From: Promethearchaeota archaeon
Lineage (GTDB): Archaea; Asgardarchaeota; Lokiarchaeia; Sigynarchaeales; SOKP01
Assembly: GCA_014730295.1 (NCBI GenBank)
Contig: WJIN01000227.1
Coordinates: 1 to 27,012 of the forward strand
Direction: 5' to 3'
DNA: 27,012 bases
Shown: one piece after another, positions 14,453-22,215 of the stretch
Layout: every line of letters begins with the position of its first letter
Numbering within the stretch: the first letter of the stretch is position 1
Notes under the pieces: generated by a model
Databases searched by the model: none
What the model was told of the DNA's origin: nothing
The model's input: only the letters and a program-made list of their open reading frames with translations
Program-made: the position numbers and the translations under genes

Positions 14453-15072
14453 GGAAAATAACCGAACGAGCTCATATTAAACTATTTAATCAATGGTCCT
14501 TTGAAGATGTAGAGGTACGAGATTGGACCTTAGAGAGGTATATAAATCTTAAACCCATAATTATTCCACACAGCTGCGGACGACATAATAAGAAAACATT
14601 CTGGAAGACGAAAAAAGTAAATATTATTGAGCGATTTATAAACCGTCTATTGGCCCCAGGATTTATGGATTCTAAAATTAAAGGACATAAGAGTTCCTAT
14701 CAGTCTGGAAAGAAAAATCGGATACTTAAAGCGATGAAAGATGCGTTTAGGCTTATCAACCTAAAAACGGGAAAAAACCCCATCCAAATACTTATTGATG
14801 CGATTTGTAATACCGCTCCGCGCGAGGAAACGACTAAAATCGCAATGGGAGGGATTTCCTATGCGAGTGCTGTTGATATAGCCCCACAGCGACGTGTAGA
14901 TTTAGCTATTAAATATCTTGTCCAAGCTATTGGAGCCCGCACTCATACGAACATAAAGAGTTTTGGAGAAAATATTGCGCAAGAATTAATGATGGCAGCG
15001 CAAAATAGCCAAGATTCCCGTGCCGTAAAGAAAAAAGACGAAGTTGAGCGTATTGCGGTATCTGCTCGATAA
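14449..15072 (+). CDS. rps7: Ribosomal protein uS7
   Basis: This 207-residue small-subunit head protein nucleates 16S rRNA assembly. The start is GTG at 14449, overlapping the rps12 stop (GTGA at 14449-14452), and the preceding GGAAAAACCATTGAGG offers a ribosome site. The core motifs [10 protein letters not shown] and [20 protein letters not shown] are present, as are the central [20 protein letters not shown] and the [14 protein letters not shown] beta-ribbon region. The length is usual for the archaeal/eukaryotic type, with its longer N-terminus. No elongation factor 1A or uS10 gene follows, although these commonly come next in archaea; a 232-nt gap and an unrelated gene come instead. Confidence 0.96.
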   Translation: MRKITERAHIKLFNQWSFEDVEVRDWTLERYINLKPIIIPHSCGRHNKKTFWKTKKVNIIERFINRLLAPGFMDSKIKGHKSSYQSGKKNRILKAMKDAFRLINLKTGKNPIQILIDAICNTAPREETTKIAMGGISYASAVDIAPQRRVDLAIKYLVQAIGARTHTNIKSFGENIAQELMMAAQNSQDSRAVKKKDEVERIAVSAR

Positions 15073-15128
15073 ATTTATAGTTTGTATTTTTATCTCATTT
15101 TAATTATTAATTTTCGTACTATTATTGG

Positions 15129-15206
15129 ATACCATTAGGTATTTTACGCCATAAATAATTATATTCAGATCGTCTTATATCACCGAGATATTATCAAAAT
15201 ATCGGG
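15129..15206. promoter_or_regulatory. Small inverted repeats upstream of the winged-helix/ATP-cone gene
   Basis: The 232-nt gap between rps7 and the 644-residue gene holds ATACC-ATTA-GGTAT (15129-15142) and GATATT-N5-AATATC (15187-15203), flanked by CC...GG. Both are symmetrical and lie 100-175 nt before the start. They could be operators, perhaps for autoregulation by the downstream winged-helix protein, but short AT-rich palindromes also occur by chance. Confidence 0.3.
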
Positions 15207-15304
15207 AGCTTAATGAATATATGAAATTCATTCCTTAATTTTTAAATAAGTAGGAAACATATTATTCTATAAGCCATCATTAAAAATAGGGTTAATAATT
15301 AAGA

Positions 15305-17239
15305 ATGGGTACGGATTCCGACAAAAATATCTCTTTAATTTTAGAAAAACAATTAAGGACAATTGGGCAGAAAATAAGGTTGGATCTTTTGAAATCTTTA
15401 CGCCTTTCCAAAACACCCCTATCATTTTCTGATCTTCAAAAATCACTCTTGGGCTCTAATCCTAACTCTGTAAATCTCTCGTTCCATCTAAATACTTTAA
15501 AAGAGGCAAAATTAATACGTTGTACAGATGAAGGTTATTATATTACAGAGGTTGGAAAAGAAATTTTTAAAAAAATTATTGACATCGAACATATTCTTAA
15601 TAAGACAAACAAAAGTTTGGTAATTAGGACTTCCAAATACTCAACGGAGCCATTTGATATAAAAAATGTAAGGGAATATCTAATCCGAGAAGCTGACATG
15701 AACGCGTTCATCGCCGAAGAAATTGCAAAACTTGTAGAAAAGAAATTATCTGAAACCAATATAGAATATTTGACCGCACCATTGATGCGAGAATATATTA
15801 ATGTGATTTTGTTGGAGGAGGGCTTAGAGGAATATCGTCATAAATTGACAAGGCTAGGAATCCCTCCTTACGATGCCGAACAATTATTTCTAAATGAACG
15901 AATAGAACCAGAGGAATTCATTAAAAAAGTAGGTTCAGAAGCATCAGAACAATTTTTATTATTAAATTTATTACCAAAAGAATTGGCAGATCTCTATTTA
16001 TCTAATAAGATTATGCTGTTAAATTTGGATATGTGGGCACTGAGACCATTAAGTCTTTTTATAAACTCAGAGCGAATCCTAAATCTTTATGGAGTTGATA
16101 TAGAGGATCAAAAATTCGCACTCCACTTTAGCAATTATCTTCAGAAAATAATGCGCTTTTTTTCCAACAACATTTTACTCTATAAATTTGATCTCGTTTC
16201 TGACTATTTTAATGATGAGAAGGAAATAACCCATTTTATTGATAGTTTTTTATTTCTTATGGCACATTTTAATCATTCAAAAAACTGTAAATTGACACTT
16301 TCCTTTAAATATACGAAAAAAGAATCAGATAATAACTTTTTTTTAGATTACTTATTGGGGAATTACCTGAGTAAATATTATGAAGAATCAAATCAACACA
16401 ATCTACCTCAGTTGCTTCTAAACTATAATCCACAATTACTAGAGGATATCGGCGAAGAATTATTTTCGAAAGTTTGTACTTCTTATAATCCAATTTTTTG
16501 TAATGAATCGAACCATCTCATTAATCATGACATTGTTAATTTTAATGAAGATATTAATACGCCTGGAAACATTGTATTAGATAAAATCTTAATCAATTTA
16601 TATTCGATTGCTCGAAATTCAAATCGAAATGACACACAATTCTTTAATATACTAACCCAAAGATTGAACTCTGTATTTTCATTTTTCAATCAAAAAAGTA
16701 TCTGTATGGAAAAAAAATTAGGAAATTCGCCAAAATGGACCACTTACCTTTATAACTTACTAGGGTGTGATCAAGAAGCTTGGATTCAAAGATCCATTAA
16801 ATCGATCAGTTTTTATGGCTTAAATGAAGCGGTTAAATATCATTGTGGAATCGGGTTAGAAAGGTTAGATACTAGCAGAAATTTTGCTATTAAGACATTA
16901 AAGTTGATGGAAAATCTGATTGACGAAAAAAATGACTTGGAAAATGAAAATTTTTATTTATCTCAACCTCATTTTAGTCCTTCGCTACCACTAAAGGAAG
17001 AAGATTCCAAATTAACTAAAATGTTGGATTTTAAAATTGAAAAAAAACTATTAGGTCTGATACAAAAAGATACACAACTCTCTTTAGAAGAAAAAATTAA
17101 TCTTCACAATATATTTAGTGAGCATTTGAAGGGAGGTTCTCTTTTTATGCTTAATAAACATTCACTAGATTTCCCTGAGATATGGAAAAAATTAAAATTG
17201 CTCTCCTCTTCAAAAATTCCTGCGTTCAAGCTTATATAA
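15305..17239 (+). CDS. Winged-helix + ATP-cone + NrdD-like protein (candidate nucleotide-sensing regulator)
   Basis: Residues 13-92 form an ArsR-like winged helix (RTIGQKIRLDLLKSLRLS, recognition helix near NPNSVNLSFHLNTLKEAKL, wing GYYITEVGKEI). Residues 104-195 resemble the ATP-cone and its junction in anaerobic ribonucleotide reductase NrdD: EPFD near 115-118, a helical core, then YRHKLTRLGIPPYDAEQL. From about 210, NrdD-like barrel pieces follow: LLNLLPKELADLYLSNKIMLL (about 219-239), NIVLDKILINLYSIAR, and SISFYGLNEAVKYH near 498-511. The glycyl-radical motif (RVxG[FWY]), the terminal zinc-binding cysteines and a cysteine after the RPLS motif are absent, and the protein ends about 100 residues after the GLNEA block. 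Catalysis therefore looks lost while the sensor remains. ATP-cones bind ATP/dATP, as in NrdR. I infer a regulator that reads nucleotide levels. It converges on pyrB, 35 nt away. An alternative is a pseudo-enzyme partner of another NrdD. Confidence 0.72.
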   Translation: MGTDSDKNISLILEKQLRTIGQKIRLDLLKSLRLSKTPLSFSDLQKSLLGSNPNSVNLSFHLNTLKEAKLIRCTDEGYYITEVGKEIFKKIIDIEHILNKTNKSLVIRTSKYSTEPFDIKNVREYLIREADMNAFIAEEIAKLVEKKLSETNIEYLTAPLMREYINVILLEEGLEEYRHKLTRLGIPPYDAEQLFLNERIEPEEFIKKVGSEASEQFLLLNLLPKELADLYLSNKIMLLNLDMWALRPLSLFINSERILNLYGVDIEDQKFALHFSNYLQKIMRFFSNNILLYKFDLVSDYFNDEKEITHFIDSFLFLMAHFNHSKNCKLTLSFKYTKKESDNNFFLDYLLGNYLSKYYEESNQHNLPQLLLNYNPQLLEDIGEELFSKVCTSYNPIFCNESNHLINHDIVNFNEDINTPGNIVLDKILINLYSIARNSNRNDTQFFNILTQRLNSVFSFFNQKSICMEKKLGNSPKWTTYLYNLLGCDQEAWIQRSIKSISFYGLNEAVKYHCGIGLERLDTSRNFAIKTLKLMENLIDEKNDLENENFYLSQPHFSPSLPLKEEDSKLTKMLDFKIEKKLLGLIQKDTQLSLEEKINLHNIFSEHLKGGSLFMLNKHSLDFPEIWKKLKLLSSSKIPAFKLI

Positions 17240-17259
17240 GAAAAATACATTGAAATTTC

Positions 17260-17270
17260 AAAAAAAAAAA
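17260..17270 (-). terminator. U11 terminator for pyrB
   Basis: An uninterrupted run of 11 A on the forward strand becomes U11 only 4 nt after the pyrB stop on the reverse strand. A run of this length so close to a stop is a strong archaeal-type termination signal. It lies in the 35-nt gap to the convergent 644-residue gene. Confidence 0.6.
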
Positions 17271-17274
17271 GATA

Positions 17275-18210
17275 TCAATCTTCTAAAAGTTCTGCAAGGA
17301 TCGCTTTACGCATATGCAACCCATAACCCGTTTGCTTAAAATATATCGATTTCTCAGAAGTATCAATTGAAGGAGTAATTTCATTTATTCTGGGTAAGGG
17401 ATGAAGGAGTTTGAAATTATCCTTGGTTTTTTTTAAATCTTTTCGACTAAACACATAAAAGTTTTTAACACGCTCATATTCCTCCAAATCCGCAAACCGC
17501 TCTTTTTGGATTCGTGTCATATATAACACATCCAAAATATCGAGCACTTTCCTATAATTGGTCAACTCTTTGAATTTTACTTTTCTCTGTTGATATAGAT
17601 ATTCTTTATACCTTCCGCGCATTTTTAATTCCTCGGGACTAATAAAATAAATATTTACATCAAAATTAGATAATAACATCGCTAATGAATGAACAGTTCT
17701 TCCATATTTTAAATCACCCATTACTCCGATATTAATTCCATCCATCCCCCCGATCTCCTCATTAATAGTTAGTAGATCTAATAAAGCTTGTGTTGGATGC
17801 TCTTTACTTCCAGAACCCGCATTGATGATTGGTATGTTGGCAAATCTAGCAGCCATTTTGGCTGAGCCCTCCATAGGGTGTCGAATGACTATGCAGTCAC
17901 AATAATTCTCGACTGTCCGTATCGTATCTGCAAGGCTTTCTCCTTTTTTGATAGAGGAAACATCACCGGACTGAAACCCAATCACATTTCCTCCTAACCT
18001 ATGCATCGCGGACTCAAAACTCAATCTTGTTCGAGTGGATGGTTCAAAGAATAATGTGGCTAAAATTTTTCCTGAAAGTATATTGGAATTTTTAACCGAT
18101 AACATTTCGTGCCCTTTTTGTAATATATATTCAATATCTTCCCGATTAAAATCCCGAGCACTAATAATACCTTCCTTAAATTTATCTCTGAACATATCTC
18201 TTTTATTCAT
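17275..18210 (-). CDS. pyrB: Aspartate carbamoyltransferase catalytic subunit
   Basis: This 311-residue enzyme joins carbamoyl phosphate and aspartate to make N-carbamoyl-aspartate, the first committed step of pyrimidine synthesis. The carbamoyl phosphate loop FFEPSTRTRLSFE is present (S58, T59, R60, T61 and R62), with KKGES near 88-92, HPTQALLDL at 138-146 and LHPLPR near 268-273. RHPMEG fits the conserved region before the second domain, and the aspartate-domain GDLKYGRTVHS is intact. The length is normal. The regulatory subunit gene pyrI, often next to pyrB in archaea, is not in the window. An ornithine carbamoyltransferase reading is unlikely given the HPTQALLDL and LHPLPR forms. The gene diverges from rpl44e. 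Confidence 0.93.
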   Translation of the reverse strand: MNKRDMFRDKFKEGIISARDFNREDIEYILQKGHEMLSVKNSNILSGKILATLFFEPSTRTRLSFESAMHRLGGNVIGFQSGDVSSIKKGESLADTIRTVENYCDCIVIRHPMEGSAKMAARFANIPIINAGSGSKEHPTQALLDLLTINEEIGGMDGINIGVMGDLKYGRTVHSLAMLLSNFDVNIYFISPEELKMRGRYKEYLYQQRKVKFKELTNYRKVLDILDVLYMTRIQKERFADLEEYERVKNFYVFSRKDLKKTKDNFKLLHPLPRINEITPSIDTSEKSIYFKQTGYGLHMRKAILAELLED

Positions 18211-18327
18211 TTTTAATATTATTTGTAGTATTCTTTTACTTTTTATAATGTTTTTGATTAGGTAATTAATTAGATTTTCTACTAAAACTATTAAGAAGAT
18301 AATAGCTAGTAAGACCTCATTCCTCTG

Positions 18328-18351
18328 AACTAAAAGAGGGAAGATTTAGTT
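18328..18351. repeat. 7-bp inverted repeat in the pyrB / rpl44e divergent intergenic region
   Basis: AACTAAA (18328-18334) and TTTAGTT (18345-18351) are perfect reverse complements around a 10-nt spacer that reads AGAGGGAAGA. The site lies in the 223-nt gap between divergent pyrB and rpl44e, about 120 nt from pyrB and 80 nt from rpl44e. It could be an operator for either gene. A TATA-like ATTATAAATATTATA occurs nearer rpl44e. Confidence 0.35.
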
Positions 18352-18433
18352 AAAACAGACTCAGAAAATTTTTAATCTATTGATTATTATAAATATTATA
18401 TTTGAATAACTAATTACTTGATGAATAGAGACT

Positions 18434-18715
18434 ATGAAATTTCCTAAAGAAGTAAATCGTTATTGTCCTACATGTAGGAAGCATACGAGACACTCTGTAA
18501 GCAAATATAAAGCAAGTAAAGAGCGCGCACTTAACCATGGACGTAGACGAGTGAATAGAAAAAAGAAAGGATATGGATCTTTTCCGAAAGAAATCTTTAA
18601 AAAAAACGCCAAAATTAATAAAAAGACCGTTCCAATTTTCGAATGTTCTGATTGCGGAAAAAAGCATTACGGAAAGTCATATCGTGTAAAAAAATTTGAA
18701 CTTCAGCAAGTATAA
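18434..18715 (+). CDS. rpl44e: Ribosomal protein eL42 (L44e)
   Basis: This 93-residue large-subunit protein lies near the E site in archaea and eukaryotes. Two CxxC pairs make a zinc site: CPTC at the N-terminus (residues 11-14) and CSDC near 72-75. Between them lies the basic HTRHSVSKYKASKERALNHGRRR region, followed by GYGSFPKE. The start matches the usual MKFPKEVNRYC beginning. rps27e follows after 53 nt, the conserved archaeal order. No strong Shine-Dalgarno is visible; the AT-rich upstream region supplies a TATA-like stretch. Confidence 0.96.
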   Translation: MKFPKEVNRYCPTCRKHTRHSVSKYKASKERALNHGRRRVNRKKKGYGSFPKEIFKKNAKINKKTVPIFECSDCGKKHYGKSYRVKKFELQQV

Positions 18716-18768
18716 ATTTAGAATAATCAATTGAATCATATTATTATAGAAAAAGGAAATTACGAAAA

Positions 18769-18975
18769 ATGCCTCAAAAGAAAAAGTTAAAGGAATTAAT
18801 TCCTCAACCAAAGAGTAGATTCTTAAGGGTTAAGTGTCTTAATTGTGGGAACCAGCAAGTAATATTCGGATGTGCCGCAACAGATGTGGAGTGTTTGGTA
18901 TGTGGAAAAACTCTACTTCAATCGACAGGTGGAAAAGCTCGTATTCTCACAAAAATTTTAGAAGTACTAAGCTAA
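18769..18975 (+). CDS. rps27e: Ribosomal protein eS27
   Basis: This 68-residue small-subunit protein has a four-cysteine zinc ribbon (CLNC, then CLVC), which is its hallmark, plus the [19 protein letters not shown] and [13 protein letters not shown] segments of archaeal eS27. The first 20 residues are basic. It is co-directional with rpl44e. In most archaea aIF2-alpha and nop10 follow directly, but here they lie about 5 kb away on the other strand. Confidence 0.94.
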   Translation: MPQKKKLKELIPQPKSRFLRVKCLNCGNQQVIFGCAATDVECLVCGKTLLQSTGGKARILTKILEVLS

Positions 18976-19062
18976 TTTTTCAAGTTTTATTTCCGTTTTA
19001 TTATATTTTAAAAGCTATTTATTTGTTTGAAATTAAGTTAGGTCGACAATTTCAATAATCTT

Positions 19063-19082
19063 CGTGAAACGAGTCTTTCACG
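19063..19082. terminator. Perfect 7-bp hairpin downstream of rps27e
   Basis: CGTGAAA (19063-19069) and TTTCACG (19076-19082) flank the 6-nt loop CGAGTC. It lies in the 214-nt space between convergent rps27e and tfs, next to a second palindrome. It is therefore a plausible 3'-end or transcription-barrier structure, though archaeal termination normally needs a U-tract, and there is none directly behind this stem. Confidence 0.4.
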
Positions 19083-19089
19083 CTTGAAA

Positions 19090-19109
19090 ATACATATTAA
19101 GATATGTAT
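19090..19109. repeat. Perfect 8-bp palindrome between convergent rps27e and tfs
   Basis: ATACATAT (19090-19097) and ATATGTAT (19102-19109) are perfect reverse complements with a 4-nt TAAG spacer, 8 nt after the previous hairpin. The symmetry and spacing would suit a dimeric DNA-binding protein or an mRNA 3' hairpin. The function is unknown. Confidence 0.4.
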
Positions 19110-19189
19110 CAGAATATCACAGAAATAATATAGAAGGAAAAAAGAGTTATTCAAATTCTAATAAAGAGAAATTGTTAATATAAATTATA

Positions 19190-19528
19190 TCAATATTCTC
19201 TCCAAGTCTTCTTACATTTCAAACAACGGAAAAACGTGGTACTTGGCTCGTCAGCACTCCGTGTTTGTTCTTGCCAAGTCTCTGCTTCATTATGGCCGCA
19301 TTTTGGACAGATTCTCTCTACAGTCGGATGTACAGACACCTTATCATCTTCATTCACAATAATGAGGTTTTTTTCAAGTTCTCTCTTTTTTTCCTCAATT
19401 TTTCTTTGTTTCTCTTCTTTATCAACTTCTTGCTTTTCTTGATATCCGCATTTACATACGAGATATGAGATTCCTTCCATTTTTCTTTTTCTTAATAATG
19501 AGCCGCATTCGGGACAAAACTGAACCAT
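19190..19528 (-). CDS. tfs: Transcription factor S (TFIIS-like RNA cleavage factor)
   Basis: This 112-residue protein induces RNA polymerase to cleave its transcript when backtracked. The N-terminal ribbon has C5, C8, C25 and C27, and the C-terminal ribbon has C74, C77, C102 and C105. The catalytic acidic hairpin is intact as RSADEP with D93 and E94, so cleavage activity is expected rather than an inhibitory TFS paralogue. A charged linker (about 30-55) separates the ribbons. The gene starts 2 nt after the upstream OB-fold gene, so the two form an operon on the reverse strand, divergent from pcna. The length agrees with TFS. Confidence 0.95.
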   Translation of the reverse strand: MVQFCPECGSLLRKRKMEGISYLVCKCGYQEKQEVDKEEKQRKIEEKKRELEKNLIIVNEDDKVSVHPTVERICPKCGHNEAETWQEQTRSADEPSTTFFRCLKCKKTWREY

Positions 19529-19530
19529 TT

Positions 19531-19854
19531 TTATTTTTCCAGCAATTCTTTCTTTAACTCGTATAATTTACGATAATATTTGAAGTTCAGTGTGTTCATA
19601 TCTTGTATAATTTGAGCCATAATTACTTTTTCTCCGGAGGTCTTTATTTGCAATTCTCCGATTATATTTATTAAATCTTTTTCTCCGAATGGAAACTCAA
19701 GATCATTTAAGATCACTTTTATTTGTCCAGATTTATCATCCAATATTATAAAATCGTTATCATTTACCTCTTTCACATATCCGGTAACTTGGATTTTCAG
19801 ATCCTCACTTTGGATATCATTTATTATTCTCTGTTTAGCAAATTGGTTTTCCAT
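19531..19854 (-). CDS. Small OB-fold nucleic-acid-binding protein
   Basis: The 107-residue protein looks like a single OB-fold of the RPA/tRNA-anticodon-binding type. Beta-strand pattern: LKIQVTGYVKEVNDNDFIILDD (20-41), DKSGQIKVILND, then DLINIIGELQI and EKVIMAQIIQDM (about 62-86), with a C-terminal helix of lysines and leucines. No zinc site or catalytic motif is visible. It shares an operon with tfs (2-nt gap) and is divergent from pcna by 256 nt. I infer a single-stranded-DNA or RNA-binding role with replication or transcription. A named orthologue (for example an RPA2-type subunit) cannot be assigned from sequence alone. Confidence 0.7.
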   Translation of the reverse strand: MENQFAKQRIINDIQSEDLKIQVTGYVKEVNDNDFIILDDKSGQIKVILNDLEFPFGEKDLINIIGELQIKTSGEKVIMAQIIQDMNTLNFKYYRKLYELKKELLEK

Positions 19855-20000
19855 TTTTATTCATCTCAGTTATTACATTAAGTGTTTGTTAGATAAAAAT
19901 TATTATCAAATATAAGTTCAATATAAATATATAAATACAAAAAGCTTATAGAAGTAATAATAACTAGCAGAAAGAAACAAACCTATCCAATAACAGTTAG

Positions 20001-20010
20001 CTATATATAC
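20001..20010 (+). promoter_or_regulatory. TATA-like element for pcna
   Basis: CTATATATAC at 20001-20010 lies about 100 nt before the pcna ATG, in the 256-nt gap shared with the divergent OB-fold/tfs operon. A second AT-rich stretch (around 19921-19936) is better placed for the reverse operon. Assignment is by spacing only. Confidence 0.35.
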
Positions 20011-20110
20011 TTAAATTCGAATTGTTAAGAGAGTAACATCAAATTTATTAATACTAAAAATCTTATTTCCAATTATTATTTGAATTAATATCGAATTATG
20101 TGGCAGAATA

Positions 20111-20914
20111 ATGACTTTTAAGTTAAAATTAGAAAATAGTCGGATTTTGAAAGGAATCGTAGAAACCCTATCATCAATCATCGATGAAACAGAATTCCGT
20201 GTTGATCCCGAAGAATTTACAATCACCGCGATGGATCCGAGTCGAATTTGTTTACTTAAACTTACAATCAAGAATGAGGATTTTGATGAATATGAATGCG
20301 ACGAGGAAACAAAGGTGGGTCTTAATTTGGATGATTTAGATAAAATTTTGAATCGAAGCTCTGCAAATGATTCTATTGAAATAGATTTTAAAGAAAGCGA
20401 TAATAAAATTAAAATCGTTATGCAACGAGAGGGTATGACCCGGAAGCGCACTTTCAGTTTAGCGCTCTTGGATATCGATATTGAAGAAATTCCTATGGAT
20501 AATCTTCTTGCGATTGAATATCCCTCATCGTGGGTAATTGAGCCTGATTTCTTAGTAGAGGCGATAAAAGATGCCGAGATTTATTCTGAGATTTTAAATA
20601 TAAAATCCGAAGAAGGGAAGGGATTAACATTCTCCTCATCAGGACAAATAGGAGAAATGGTTTACAGTCTGGGGATTGAGGATTTAATTGAAACAGATAT
20701 AAATGACACTAGTACAGGAGCGTACAGTCTTACTTTTTTGAAAGCTATCTTAAAAATAGCGTCTATCACCGAAAAACTTGAAATCTCTTTGAAAACAGAT
20801 CATCCATTAAAAATGATATTTAATATCCTTGAGGGTGGAGAATTGAATTATTTCCTAGCCCCGAGAGTAGAAGAAGCAGATTTTGACGAAGATGAAGATA
20901 TGGATGAATTCTAA
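20111..20914 (+). CDS. pcna: PCNA sliding clamp
   Basis: This 267-residue protein should form the ring that tethers DNA polymerase, ligase and FEN1 to DNA. The N-terminal half starts with KLENSRILKGIVETLSSIIDE and includes the PCNA signature with AMDPSRICLLKL and GLNLDDLDKILNR; the C-terminal half includes SLTFLKAILKIASITEKLEISL and the YFLAPR end before the tail. The family usually stops near residue 250. Here an acidic tail of about 15 residues (EEADFDEDEDMDEF) follows, a feature shared with some archaeal and viral clamps. A single PCNA copy is visible. It is followed by priL, with 125 nt between. Confidence 0.95.
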   Translation: MTFKLKLENSRILKGIVETLSSIIDETEFRVDPEEFTITAMDPSRICLLKLTIKNEDFDEYECDEETKVGLNLDDLDKILNRSSANDSIEIDFKESDNKIKIVMQREGMTRKRTFSLALLDIDIEEIPMDNLLAIEYPSSWVIEPDFLVEAIKDAEIYSEILNIKSEEGKGLTFSSSGQIGEMVYSLGIEDLIETDINDTSTGAYSLTFLKAILKIASITEKLEISLKTDHPLKMIFNILEGGELNYFLAPRVEEADFDEDEDMDEF

Positions 20915-21022
20915 TTTTCAACCCCTATATCCAACCTATCACCTTTACAGTAAATTTTCTTACTCCCATTCTTTTAGATACAATACTTTTTTATTTATCC
21001 TTAAAGAATTATATACCCCAGA

Positions 21023-21029
21023 AGGAGGT
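21023..21029 (+). promoter_or_regulatory. Ribosome binding site of priL
   Basis: AGGAGGT lies 10 nt before the priL ATG and is one of the clearest Shine-Dalgarno sites in the window. It fixes the start codon. Confidence 0.7.
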
Positions 21030-21039
21030 CAATAAGGTT

Positions 21040-22215
21040 ATGATCGAAAATGAATCAATCTCTCCGGAATTAGTTCAGCGCTATCCCTGGCTCCCTTCTT
21101 TAAAAAGGATCTATTATGATATATCTAACCAAGATCCATTAGAATTCACAAAGAATCTATTAAGCCAAGATAATCTTGAACTAGTAGATAGACTTTTCGA
21201 TGTTTTTATGGCTGCCTTTAATAATGCGGAGTATATAGAAAATTATAATTTTGATGAGACAAATATAGACCTATATTTATTGCTCAGGATTATTTTATTT
21301 GTACTTAATATCGATCCGATAACCAATAGGATTGCCAATCTCTATTCAAAAGTTCAATATAACGAATTAATTAATGAAAATGACTTCAATCTCTATAATA
21401 TTTTTCAAGATTTAGATTTAGATGTGAAATATTACCAAATTCCTATACAATATCGTATAAAAAAGGTTAAAGATCAAACAGAGATATTAAAAACAAATTA
21501 TCGTATTCATTATGTTGATTATTTAAAATTATCTTCCAAACTGCGTGATGAATACAGAAAGCTTATTAATGTTCCAATTTCGGAAGGTTATGTTTTCATT
21601 TCGAAAAGAGGTTTAGTTCGTTTGCTTCAAGAATACGTACGTGAAAAATTTTTAGAAATTAAAGAAAGAGAAAATGAGGCAGCTGAATCTTTAAAATCTC
21701 AATTAAAGACGGTGGATGAATTTAATAGGATTTATAATCGAATCAAAAATGAATGGGATTTAATTAAGGAAGAATTTGATTATTCAATCAATTTAGACTT
21801 TATAAAGGGAGAAAATATATCAGATATGTTCCCTCCGTGTGTGAAACATATTCTCTCAGAAGCTGGGGAAGGTCAAAATTTATCACATAATGAGAGATTA
21901 TTTTTAACATTTTTTCTTCATTCTCTAGAATATCCTGTTGAGAAAATAGTCAATATTTTTTCTACGCTTCCTGATTTTGATAGGGAAAAAACCACTTATC
22001 AAGTAGAATTCGCTAAGAAAAAAGGATATACCCCCCATTCTTGTCAAACGCTTAAATCTTTGAATTTATGTAAGGCTGTGAAATATAAAGATGATTTATG
22101 TTTAAACGGATATTATTCCAAAAAGTTAGACGAGGAGAAAAAAATAAGGCATCCGCTATTTTATGTCCAATTTCAACAATATAGAGTATCTAAACAAGAT
22201 AATGAAGAACCTTAA
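21040..22215 (+). CDS. priL: DNA primase large subunit (PriL), 4Fe-4S protein
   Basis: The 391-residue protein begins with the PriL N-terminal region (SPELVQRYPWLPSLKRIYY). It ends with the cluster-binding domain: four cysteines, C267 (FPPCVKHIL), C335 (PHSC), C344 (NLC) and C354 (DLC), spaced as in archaeal and eukaryotic PriL 4Fe-4S proteins. It supports the catalytic PriS subunit in RNA/DNA primer synthesis at the replication fork. A helical middle (about 200-250) is charged and coiled-coil-like. The gene overlaps the priS start by 14 nt, so the two subunits are translationally linked. The initial ATG is fixed by a strong ribosome site. Confidence 0.92.
   Translation: MIENESISPELVQRYPWLPSLKRIYYDISNQDPLEFTKNLLSQDNLELVDRLFDVFMAAFNNAEYIENYNFDETNIDLYLLLRIILFVLNIDPITNRIANLYSKVQYNELINENDFNLYNIFQDLDLDVKYYQIPIQYRIKKVKDQTEILKTNYRIHYVDYLKLSSKLRDEYRKLINVPISEGYVFISKRGLVRLLQEYVREKFLEIKERENEAAESLKSQLKTVDEFNRIYNRIKNEWDLIKEEFDYSINLDFIKGENISDMFPPCVKHILSEAGEGQNLSHNERLFLTFFLHSLEYPVEKIVNIFSTLPDFDREKTTYQVEFAKKKGYTPHSCQTLKSLNLCKAVKYKDDLCLNGYYSKKLDEEKKIRHPLFYVQFQQYRVSKQDNEEP

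Noticed and set aside
22163..22201. Earlier in-frame ATG for PriS inside priL
   Set aside because: It has no ribosome site and adds 13 residues that do not resemble PriS N-termini; 22202 fits better.
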